Positions 55,018 to 64,000 of a DNA stretch of 64,000 bases are shown here, one piece after another. This DNA is from an uncultured Muribaculaceae bacterium (lineage in GTDB: Bacteria > Bacteroidota > Bacteroidia > Bacteroidales > Muribaculaceae). Position numbers and translations under genes: made by a program. Below the pieces are notes generated by a model that saw only the letters and a program-made list of their open reading frames with translations, had not been told where the DNA came from and ran no database searches. Numbering within the stretch: the first letter of the stretch is position 1; each line of letters starts with the position of its first letter. The DNA lies in the NCBI GenBank assembly GCA_910583775.1, contig CAJTYD010000003.1, positions 1 through 64,000 of the forward strand, read 5' to 3'.

Positions 55018-55036
55018 GCCGACAATATAATAAGGA

Positions 55037-56590
55037 ATGAAAAAATCATTAATATGGCTTCTGACTATAGTGATGGCCATCACGTTCGGCGCATTGCTCT
55101 ATTTTCAGATCATGTATCTTGAAAATATGGTGAAGATGCGCGACGAACAGTTCTCTGAAGGCGTGATGCGTTCGCTATATTCGACATCCGAATTTCTTGA
55201 GCGCGAGGAAACACTCCATTTCCTCGAGCAGGACGTCAACATCATTGAATCAAGTTTCTACGACAACTACTCCAAGCCAGACGGCAACACCGATGCCGAC
55301 CTTAAGTATTCGGTGGAGAGTCCCGACGGCACAGTCACCAATTATACCCTCTCATCTCAGGTTGACAAGTCGAAACAGGATCCTTCAAAAATCTCATATC
55401 CCTCCACCACCCTCGACATGGGCACGCGTTACCGCAACATGCAGGAAGTGATCCGCAGCCAGTATCTCTATCAGAAGGGATTGCTCACTGAGGTTATCCT
55501 GTCGATCCTTCGCGATTCCGGTTCGAGATCGATCATGGAGAGAGCCGATTCGACGGTTGTCAGAAACTGCCTGCGGACCGAGCTGGCCAACAACGGGGTG
55601 AACGTGCCTTTCGCTTTCGCCGTATACAACGTCCGCGGCGACATGATCTATTCCACCGAAGGATTCAGCGCCAATCTGCAGAAGGACATCTACAGCATCC
55701 CTCTCTTCTCAAATTCAGACGCCTACTATAACCTAAAGGTCGAATTCCCGACCAAAGGAACCTATATATTCTCATCTGTCAGGTTCATCATTCCCACTCT
55801 GGCGCTCACGCTTATCCTGTTGATTATCTTCCTTTACACGATAATCCTCGCATTCCGCCAGAAAAAGCTCACGGAGATGAAGACCGATTTCATCAACAAC
55901 ATGACCCACGAGCTGAAAACGCCTATCTCAACGATATCGCTTGCCGGGCAGATGCTCTCCGACCCTTCGATAAGGAAATCTCCTGCATCCCTTCAGCATC
56001 TTTCGGAAGTCATCACCGACGAATCGAAAAGGCTGAGGTTTCAGGTTGAGAAAGTGCTCCAGATGTCGGTGTTCGACAACACCGGCAGCGCGCTGAAATT
56101 CACCGTTGTCAACGTGAATACCATCATATCCTCGGTTGTCAACACTTTCAAGATAAAAGTAGAGAAATACGGAGGGACCCTCACCACATCGCTTGCCGCT
56201 CAGGACGCCGAGGTGAGAGTGGACGAAATGCAGTTTACAAACGTTATCTTCAACCTCCTCGACAATGCTGTGAAGTATATGGATTCTGAAAGAGAGCCAA
56301 AACTTGATATCTCGACCAAAGACATTTCAGGAGAAAGACTCGAGATCCGGGTAAGGGACAACGGTATCGGAATCAAGCGTGACGACCTCAAGCGAATATT
56401 CGACAAGTTCTTCAGGGTCAACACGGGCAACCGTCACGACGTGAAAGGATTCGGCCTCGGGCTGGCATACGTTAAGAAAATGATCACCCTCTTCGGAGGC
56501 TCGATAAATGTCGAGAGCGAATTCGGCAAGGGATCGACGTTCATAATAGTCCTCCCGCTTCTGTCGAAGGAGCTGAACCACGACAATTGA
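55037..56590 (+). CDS. rprX: RprX-type sensor histidine kinase
   Basis: A 517-residue membrane kinase. Two membrane helices (about 6-27 and 248-272) enclose a sensor domain of about 220 residues in the periplasm. The H-box is NNMTHELKTP with phospho-His291, followed by N-box NLLDNAVKYM, G1 DNGIGI, F-box FDKFFRV and G2 GFGLGLAYVKK. Length and architecture match RprX of Bacteroides fragilis. It signals to the regulator encoded 110 bases downstream. Its leader is long and structured, and contains a 23-codon ORF. Confidence 0.88.
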   Translation: MKKSLIWLLTIVMAITFGALLYFQIMYLENMVKMRDEQFSEGVMRSLYSTSEFLEREETLHFLEQDVNIIESSFYDNYSKPDGNTDADLKYSVESPDGTVTNYTLSSQVDKSKQDPSKISYPSTTLDMGTRYRNMQEVIRSQYLYQKGLLTEVILSILRDSGSRSIMERADSTVVRNCLRTELANNGVNVPFAFAVYNVRGDMIYSTEGFSANLQKDIYSIPLFSNSDAYYNLKVEFPTKGTYIFSSVRFIIPTLALTLILLIIFLYTIILAFRQKKLTEMKTDFINNMTHELKTPISTISLAGQMLSDPSIRKSPASLQHLSEVITDESKRLRFQVEKVLQMSVFDNTGSALKFTVVNVNTIISSVVNTFKIKVEKYGGTLTTSLAAQDAEVRVDEMQFTNVIFNLLDNAVKYMDSEREPKLDISTKDISGERLEIRVRDNGIGIKRDDLKRIFDKFFRVNTGNRHDVKGFGLGLAYVKKMITLFGGSINVESEFGKGSTFIIVLPLLSKELNHDN

Positions 56591-56700
56591 AGCAGAAAAA
56601 CAGTCTAAACGGCAGACGCCAAAAGAAAATACCGTTTAACGATTGTTATACTATAAGTATGATATGTTAAATTAACGAAATATAATAAAACGATATAGTC

Positions 56701-57420
56701 ATGGAAGAAAAATTGAAAATCCTGCTCTGTGAGGATGACGAGAACCTTGGAATGCTTTTGAGAGAGTTTCTCCAGGCGAAAGGTTTTAACGCGGATCTTT
56801 ATCCTGACGGCGAAAAAGGCTACAAAGCCTTTCTGAAAGGCAAGTATGACCTCTGCGTGTTAGACGTGATGATGCCCAAAAAAGACGGCTTCACACTTGC
56901 TCAGGAAATAAGAAACGTAAACGCAGAAGTGCCGATCATTTTCCTCACTGCCAAGGCGCTGAAGGAGGATGTGCTCGAAGGCTTCAAGATAGGTGCCGAC
57001 GATTATATAACCAAGCCTTTCTCGATGGAGGAGCTTGTATTCAGAATCGGAGCCATCCTGCGCAGGGTGAAAGGAAAGAAAGATAAGGAGATAACTCTTT
57101 ACAAGATCGGCAAGTATACCTTCGACACTCAGAAACAGGTGTTGATAGCCGACAACAAGACCCAGAAACTGACCACCAAGGAATCGGAGCTTCTCGCCCT
57201 CCTATGCTCTCACGTAAACGAGATTCTCGAAAGAAACTATGCTCTGAAATCCATCTGGATCGATGACAATTACTTCAACGCCAGAAGTATGGACGTCTAT
57301 ATCACAAAGCTCAGAAAACTCTTGAAAGAAGACCCGTCGATCGAGATCATCAACATCCACGGCAAAGGCTACAAGCTGATCGCGCCTGAGGTTGAGACAG
57401 AAATGACCGCAGAAGATTGA
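56701..57420 (+). CDS. rprY: RprY-type OmpR-family response regulator
   Basis: A 239-residue response regulator. Receiver domain 5-120 has acidic pair CEDDEN, phospho-acceptor Asp55 in LDVMMPKKDG and the conserved lysine in TKPFSMEE. Residues 135-230 are a winged helix (DVYITKLRKLLKED...INIHGKGYKL). It pairs with the RprX-like kinase upstream. The 110-base gap between them holds a small ATACT/AGTAT dyad. A good terminator follows. Confidence 0.9.
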   Translation: MEEKLKILLCEDDENLGMLLREFLQAKGFNADLYPDGEKGYKAFLKGKYDLCVLDVMMPKKDGFTLAQEIRNVNAEVPIIFLTAKALKEDVLEGFKIGADDYITKPFSMEELVFRIGAILRRVKGKKDKEITLYKIGKYTFDTQKQVLIADNKTQKLTTKESELLALLCSHVNEILERNYALKSIWIDDNYFNARSMDVYITKLRKLLKEDPSIEIINIHGKGYKLIAPEVETEMTAED

Positions 57421-57450
57421 ACACAAACAGGGAAATCCGAAATAAAGTCT

Positions 57451-57491
57451 GACGCCGAAACGCAATCCCGCGCTTCGGCGTCTTCCTTTTT
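57451..57491 (+). terminator. Rho-independent terminator after rprY
   Basis: GACGCCGAA (57451-57459) pairs with TTCGGCGTC (57474-57482), followed by TTCCTTTTT. Confidence 0.8.
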
Positions 57492-57557
57492 CAGGAAGTA
57501 TACCCGTGGCGCCGAACTTTTAGAGAGCATGATACCCTTTATGTCATGTTTTTTGAT

Positions 57558-57565
57558 TATCTTTG
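57558..57565 (+). promoter_or_regulatory. -7 box of the plsC-thi transcription unit
   Basis: TATCTTTG matches the -7 consensus; the -33 element is not clear. It predicts a start near 57570, 11 bases before a short leader ORF. The leader also has an 8-bp dyad, GGAGTTCA (57583-57590) with TGAACTCC (57603-57610). Confidence 0.4.
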
Positions 57566-57580
57566 CAGATACAGCATAAA

Positions 57581-57646
57581 ATGGAGTTCACGACACGATC
57601 CCTGAACTCCGCCTCCTCCGGACTTTTGAATAATTATTCGCGATGA
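57581..57646 (+). CDS. 21-codon leader ORF overlapping the plsC start
   Basis: ATG at 57581 opens a 21-codon frame (MEFTTRSLNSASSGLLNNYS, then R) that stops at TGA 57644-57646, overlapping the plsC ATG (57643-57645) as ATGA. It begins 11 bases after the predicted transcription start. The overlap would couple its translation to plsC. The peptide has no recognisable motif. Confidence 0.4.
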   Translation: MEFTTRSLNSASSGLLNNYSR

Positions 57647-58359
57647 AAATATTATATTTTATTTATCAATGGTTTATTGCAGGACCGATTTTCTTAGTCC
57701 TCACCATCCTTACAGCCATAGTGACGATCATCGGCTCCGTTATCGGCAAACGCGATTTATGGGGATATTATCCCGCGCATATATGGTCAAGAGCCACCTG
57801 CACACTTTTCCTCATGCGCGTCAAGGTTGAGGGAAGGGAGAATATCGATCCCATGACATCATACGTTTTTGTGGCCAACCATCAGGGAGCCTACGACATC
57901 TGGGCGATTTACGGATATCTTAACCACAATTTCAAATGGCTGATGAAAAAGAGCCTTGAGAAGATATTTCTTGTAGGTGACGCCTGCAAGTTCGCCGGCC
58001 ACGTCTTTGTCGACGATTCATCGGTTGCCGGAATCAAGAACACGATCGCTTCGGCCGAGAAAACCCTTAAGAACGGGATGTCGGTGGTTATCTTCCCGGA
58101 AGGGAGTCGCTCCTACGACGGGAAAATGATTCCGTTCAAGAGAGGCGCCTTCATGCTCGCCGCCGAATTCAGGCTTCCTGTCGTGCCGATCACAATCGAC
58201 GGCAGTTTCAAGGCAATGCCCCGCACCACCTACAATATGCATCCCTCCGTGATCAGGCTTACCATCCACAAGCCCATCTATCCCGGAGAAAAGGGATTCA
58301 ACACCAAAGTCCTCATGGCACAATGCCGCGAGGAGATTCAATCGAAATTACCGGAATAA
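57643..58359 (+). CDS. plsC: 1-acyl-sn-glycerol-3-phosphate acyltransferase
   Basis: A 238-residue acyltransferase that makes phosphatidic acid. An N-terminal membrane helix (about 8-30) precedes the catalytic HX4D (ANHQGAYDIW) and the glycerophosphate motif FPEGSRSYDG. IPFKRGAFMLA and VVPITIDGS are also typical. It starts a rightward unit and its stop codon shares a base with the thiD start (TAATG), so a lipid gene is coupled to the thiamine genes. Two acyltransferases of this superfamily occur in the window; this is the more canonical. Confidence 0.9.
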   Translation: MKILYFIYQWFIAGPIFLVLTILTAIVTIIGSVIGKRDLWGYYPAHIWSRATCTLFLMRVKVEGRENIDPMTSYVFVANHQGAYDIWAIYGYLNHNFKWLMKKSLEKIFLVGDACKFAGHVFVDDSSVAGIKNTIASAEKTLKNGMSVVIFPEGSRSYDGKMIPFKRGAFMLAAEFRLPVVPITIDGSFKAMPRTTYNMHPSVIRLTIHKPIYPGEKGFNTKVLMAQCREEIQSKLPE

Positions 58360-59153
58360 TGAACAGTTTCCCCATAGTTCTCACGATTGCCGGCTCCGAC
58401 AACAGCGGCGGCGCGGGCATTCAGGCCGACATCAAGACATGCTGCGCCTTCAAGGTCTATGCCGCTTCCGTCATAACCGGAGTTACGGCCCAGAACTCAA
58501 GACACGTATATGGCGTTGAGCCGGTTTCTGCCGAGCTGCTCGAAAAGCAGATCGACTCCGTTTTCGAGGCAATGACTCCCGACGCGGTAAAGACCGGAAT
58601 GCTTCCGACTCCCGAATGCATCCGCATGGTCTCCGAAAAAATACGTAAACACAGGCCCCGGCATCTTATCGTCGATCCGGTAATGGTCGCCACAAACGGC
58701 GACAGCCTCGTTTGCGGCAACGAGATAGTGAGAGAGATGAAGCGATCTCTGCTTCCTCTTGCCGATCTCGTGACGCCCAACCGGAGTGAGGCTTCATGTC
58801 TGCTTGCAGCTCCGGTTGAATCAATGACCTCTGAGGAAGCATGCGAGGCTCTCAGGGAGATCTGCTGCTCTAAAGCGGTTCTCCTCAAGGGAGGCGATAT
58901 GGAAGGAGATTCAAGCATCGACTGGCTCTTCGACGGCGAGAGATTCAAGAAGTACTCCTCCAAGCGGATAGATTCTCCCAACACACACGGCACCGGATGC
59001 ACCCTCTCCTCGGCGATCGCCTGCGGACTGGCGAAAGGTCTTCCGCTCCACAAAGCCGTCAGAGTGGCCAAGGACTATGTGTTCCATGCCATTCAGAAAG
59101 GAAAGAACATCCATATCATGGACGGCCACGGCCCTCTCTATTTTTTCACCTGA
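58359..59153 (+). CDS. thiD: hydroxymethylpyrimidine (phosphate) kinase
   Basis: A 264-residue ribokinase-fold enzyme that phosphorylates HMP and HMP-P to the pyrophosphate for thiamine. AGSDNSGGAGIQADIKTC is the N-terminal signature, LIVDPVMVATNGDSL the substrate site, and NTHGTGCTLSSAIA the anion hole with the catalytic aspartate region. I start it at 58359, one base shared with the plsC stop, because the family begins right before PIVLTIAGSD; a longer in-frame start lies inside plsC. Confidence 0.94.
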   Translation: MNSFPIVLTIAGSDNSGGAGIQADIKTCCAFKVYAASVITGVTAQNSRHVYGVEPVSAELLEKQIDSVFEAMTPDAVKTGMLPTPECIRMVSEKIRKHRPRHLIVDPVMVATNGDSLVCGNEIVREMKRSLLPLADLVTPNRSEASCLLAAPVESMTSEEACEALREICCSKAVLLKGGDMEGDSSIDWLFDGERFKKYSSKRIDSPNTHGTGCTLSSAIACGLAKGLPLHKAVRVAKDYVFHAIQKGKNIHIMDGHGPLYFFT

Positions 59154-59188
59154 CAAACCATTGTCGTCAGGACAACCACAAATTAGAT

Positions 59189-59392
59189 ATGAAAATAACA
59201 GTCAATAATTCTCCGAAGATAATTGAGGAGCAATACGTCACCGTCTCCCGGCTTCTTGAAATACTTGGAGTGAAGGAAAACGGAACTGCTGTCGCAGTCA
59301 ACGAACGCCTGATCCGGAAAGACGACCGCCCGGCGACCTCTGTTTCCGACGGCGACGCCATCACAATAATAACAGCCGCTTTCGGCGGATAA
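59189..59392 (+). CDS. thiS: sulfur carrier protein ThiS
   Basis: A 67-residue beta-grasp protein ending in AAFGG. The C-terminal Gly-Gly is adenylated and thiocarboxylated, then donates sulfur to ThiG for thiazole synthesis. The core V..LL...G.....AVAVNERLI pattern is typical. It is easily missed because a longer frame reads through it from inside thiD; the ATG at 59189 fits the family length. Confidence 0.93.
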   Translation: MKITVNNSPKIIEEQYVTVSRLLEILGVKENGTAVAVNERLIRKDDRPATSVSDGDAITIITAAFGG

Positions 59393-59403
59393 ACCTTCAA
59401 CAA

Positions 59404-59970
59404 ATGACATCGCCCGACAAATTCCTGAAGATTGTGATCACAAGTCCGGACTCCGTCAAGGATGAGGCCGGCAGGATATGCACGCTCCTTAAAAACGGCA
59501 TAGACTATGTCCACATCAGGAAGCCGGAGGCGACACGAAACGAGATCCGCGACCTGATCGAAAGCATTCCGTATAAGTTCAGGAGGCATCTGAGACTTCA
59601 CGGACATTTCGATCTTGTCAACGACTACAATCTCGCGGGCGTACATCTCAACAGCAGATGCCCGCAGGCGCCGCAGAACGCCCTGTCGGTCTCTAAGTCA
59701 TGCCATTCTATCGAAGAGGCGAACGATGCCGCGGATTATGTCTACGTCACGCTCTCTCCGATATTCGATTCCATCTCTAAGGAAGGATACAGATCCGGAT
59801 ATGATCTGGAAACTATAAAGAGAAATTTGATTTCCAAAAACGTTATAGCATTGGGAGGGGTCACTCCCGACCGTTTCGGAACATTGCGCGAATGCGGTTT
59901 CGCCGGCGCCGCGATGCTCGGATGCGTCTGGAATGATTTCGACCGGTTTATAATGGATTTAAATCACTGA
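59404..59970 (+). CDS. TenI/ThiE-like thiamine phosphate synthase family protein
   Basis: A 188-residue TIM-barrel protein of the ThiE/TenI family. DYVHIRKPEATRNEI resembles the TenI start, SCHSIEEANDA a TenI helix, and NVIALGGVTPDRF the phosphate loop. The usual ThiE QxRxK substrate motif is changed (HIRKP), and the TenI catalytic histidine region reads TLSPIFDS. A thiazole tautomerase role is plausible; a second thiamine phosphate synthase is the alternative. It sits 11 bases after thiS and 3 bases before thiE. Confidence 0.7.
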   Translation: MTSPDKFLKIVITSPDSVKDEAGRICTLLKNGIDYVHIRKPEATRNEIRDLIESIPYKFRRHLRLHGHFDLVNDYNLAGVHLNSRCPQAPQNALSVSKSCHSIEEANDAADYVYVTLSPIFDSISKEGYRSGYDLETIKRNLISKNVIALGGVTPDRFGTLRECGFAGAAMLGCVWNDFDRFIMDLNH

Positions 59971-59973
59971 ATA

Positions 59974-60600
59974 ATGTTACAGTTTATTACAAATACAGAT
60001 GCTCCGGCTCCGGTAGCAGAACAGATAAAGGCAGTTCTCGAAGGCGGATGCAAGTGGATACAGATACGCATGAAAGATGCCACAGATGAGGAAATTTCGA
60101 AGGTTGTCGAAGAGATCAAGCCGCTGTGCATCGAAAAGGAGGCTTTTCTGATTCTCAACGACAGAGTGGAGCTCGCCAAAAAGCTCGATGTGGGGGGCGT
60201 TCATCTCGGCAAGACTGATATGCTGCCCTCAAGAGCGCGTATGGTACTTGGCCCTGCCGCCGTGATTGGCGTGACGGCAAACACTTTCGACGATGTCCTC
60301 GCCACCCAGGCCCTTGACATCGACTATTACGGCCTCGGCCCCTTCAGGTTCACCGAAACCAAGAAGAACCTCGCTCCCGTTCTCGGACTTGAGGGGATAG
60401 CCCGGATATCTTCGGAAATGGAGAAGACCGGAATCAACATCCCGAGGGTGGCCGTAGGCGGAATCACGCTCGATGACGTCCGGCCCCTGATGAAGACCGG
60501 CATCAACGGCATTGCCGTGAGCGGCGCCATCGCCTTTGCCCCCGACATAAAGAAGGCTACCGAGGATTTCCTCGAAGCATTGAAAGAGTTTGAGAAATAA
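59974..60600 (+). CDS. thiE: thiamine phosphate synthase
   Basis: A 208-residue enzyme that joins HMP pyrophosphate and thiazole phosphate. The substrate motif IQIRMKDAT has the Q, R and K expected. FLILNDRVELA and GVHLGKTDM carry the metal aspartates, YYGLGPFRFTETKKN the flexible loop, and VAVGGI the phosphate site. It is the true ThiE of the pair and is followed by thiG after 69 bases containing a tandem repeat. Confidence 0.93.
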   Translation: MLQFITNTDAPAPVAEQIKAVLEGGCKWIQIRMKDATDEEISKVVEEIKPLCIEKEAFLILNDRVELAKKLDVGGVHLGKTDMLPSRARMVLGPAAVIGVTANTFDDVLATQALDIDYYGLGPFRFTETKKNLAPVLGLEGIARISSEMEKTGINIPRVAVGGITLDDVRPLMKTGINGIAVSGAIAFAPDIKKATEDFLEALKEFEK

Positions 60601-60605
60601 TCTCA

Positions 60606-60635
60606 TAATCTCTCTTCAACTAATCTCTCTTCACC
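60606..60635 (+). repeat. tandem 15-bp repeat between thiE and thiG
   Basis: TAATCTCTCTTCAAC (60606-60620) is followed directly by TAATCTCTCTTCACC (60621-60635), 14 of 15 identical. It is the only repeat in the cluster's spacers. Confidence 0.5.
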
Positions 60636-60669
60636 GTTCATTAAAACAGCAATAACAACATAATTGTAT

Positions 60670-61446
60670 ATGACAGATTCTTTGAAAATCGGCGAAAGAG
60701 TGTTCTCTTCCCGATTGTTTGTAGGGACAGGAAAGTTCTCCTCTCCCGATGTCATGCTTGAGGCCATAAAGGCATCCGGCTCGGAAATGATCACGGTGGC
60801 CATGAAACGTGTCAACATGATGAACGAGGCTACCGACGAAATGCTGACCCATATAAACCGCGAACACGTGCAGCTTCTGCCCAACACCTCCGGGGTAAGG
60901 AATGCCAAGGAGGCGGTGCTCGCGGCGCGGATGAGCCGTGAGATCTTCAACACTTCGTTCATTAAGCTCGAGATCCACCCCGATCCGAAATATCTTATGC
61001 CGGATCCCGTTGAGACTCTTAAGGCGACTGAGATCCTCGCCAAAGAGGGGTTCACGGTACTTCCATATATCCAGGCTGATCCGGTTTTATGCAAGCTCCT
61101 TGAGGAAGCGGGAACTGCAGCCGTAATGCCTCTCGCTGCCCCCATCGGCACAAACAAGGGCCTCGTTACCAAAGATATGCTTGAGATCATCATCGAGCAG
61201 TCGAGGGTTCCGGTTGTTGTCGACGCGGGACTCGGAGCTCCCTCCCATGCCGCCGAGGCTATGGAAATGGGTGCTGACGCCGTGCTTGTCAACACCGCCA
61301 TCGCCGTTGCCGGAGACCCGGTGATGATGGCAGTGGCTTTCAAAAAAGCCGTCGAGGCCGGAAGAGAGGCGTTCAACGCCGGTCTCGGAATCGTTTCCTC
61401 CTCCGCGCAGGCCACGAGTCCTCTAACCTCATTCCTTAATAGCTAA
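60670..61446 (+). CDS. thiG: thiazole synthase
   Basis: A 258-residue TIM-barrel enzyme that forms the thiazole from deoxyxylulose 5-phosphate, dehydroglycine and ThiS thiocarboxylate. [17 protein letters not shown] is the N-terminal motif, FIKLEIHPD contains the Schiff-base lysine, and [20 protein letters not shown] and [11 protein letters not shown] line the phosphate site. The ATG at 60670 was preferred over a TTG two codons upstream. Confidence 0.95.
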   Translation: MTDSLKIGERVFSSRLFVGTGKFSSPDVMLEAIKASGSEMITVAMKRVNMMNEATDEMLTHINREHVQLLPNTSGVRNAKEAVLAARMSREIFNTSFIKLEIHPDPKYLMPDPVETLKATEILAKEGFTVLPYIQADPVLCKLLEEAGTAAVMPLAAPIGTNKGLVTKDMLEIIIEQSRVPVVVDAGLGAPSHAAEAMEMGADAVLVNTAIAVAGDPVMMAVAFKKAVEAGREAFNAGLGIVSSSAQATSPLTSFLNS

Positions 61447-61454
61447 TAATTTAA

Positions 61455-64000
<2,546 letters not shown>

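Overview
The window is a continuous piece of a Bacteroidota chromosome, most likely order Bacteroidales and plausibly Muribaculaceae-like (the family is an inference). The evidence is the gene set (methylmalonyl-CoA mutase mutAB, FeoA-FeoB fusion, ClpC, RprX/RprY-type two-component pair, GLPGLI protein, outer-membrane beta-barrel receptor, nitrilase/acyltransferase pair), the near absence of Shine-Dalgarno sequences, and repeated promoters of the Bacteroidetes form TTTG-N19/20-TAnnTTTG (clear before higBA, serC, tpiA and gyrA). I found no rRNA, tRNA, CRISPR array, prophage or intact insertion sequence.

Region 1 (1-6.1 kb) is the accessory part. It holds a small membrane protein, two MITE-like inverted-repeat elements, and a three-gene module: a secreted GLPGLI protein, a membrane-anchored winged-helix regulator translationally coupled to it, and a TonB-dependent outer-membrane beta-barrel protein. 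A CRP-like site lies before the first gene, and three GTCAGA repeats one helical turn apart lie before the receptor. A HigBA toxin-antitoxin pair closes the region. I consider this module the best candidate for an undescribed local system.

Region 2 (6.1-24 kb) is core metabolism and RNA biology: a U32-type RNA hydroxylase homologue, smpB, a Yip1-like protein, mutBA, ftsE-radA plus an extracytoplasmic FMN-binding protein, mdh, serC-serA (with the lysine-type phosphoglycerate dehydrogenase), a secreted GH36 alpha-galactosidase, and a tpiA-SPOR-folE operon.

Region 3 (24-41 kb) carries uvrB with a YgiQ radical SAM gene, a lipoprotein S9 peptidase, feoAB, clpC, and gyrA followed by a TPR protein. 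Region 4 (40-46 kb) is the rod-shape cluster mreB-mreC-mreD-mrdA-rodA, with a large hairpin between mreB and mreC. Region 5 (46-54.5 kb) is mixed: nitrilase, acyltransferase, small helical protein, DUF3108 protein, thioredoxin, glutamine synthetase, an E1-like adenylyltransferase, an MscS channel and a clostripain-type lipoprotein protease.

Region 6 (54.5-64 kb) holds rprX-rprY behind a long structured leader, then a likely single transcription unit: a short leader ORF, plsC, thiD, thiS, a TenI-like gene, thiE, thiG, thiC and thiH (cut by the window end). Together the thi genes make the thiazole and pyrimidine halves of thiamine and join them. No TPP riboswitch is visible in front of them inside the window.
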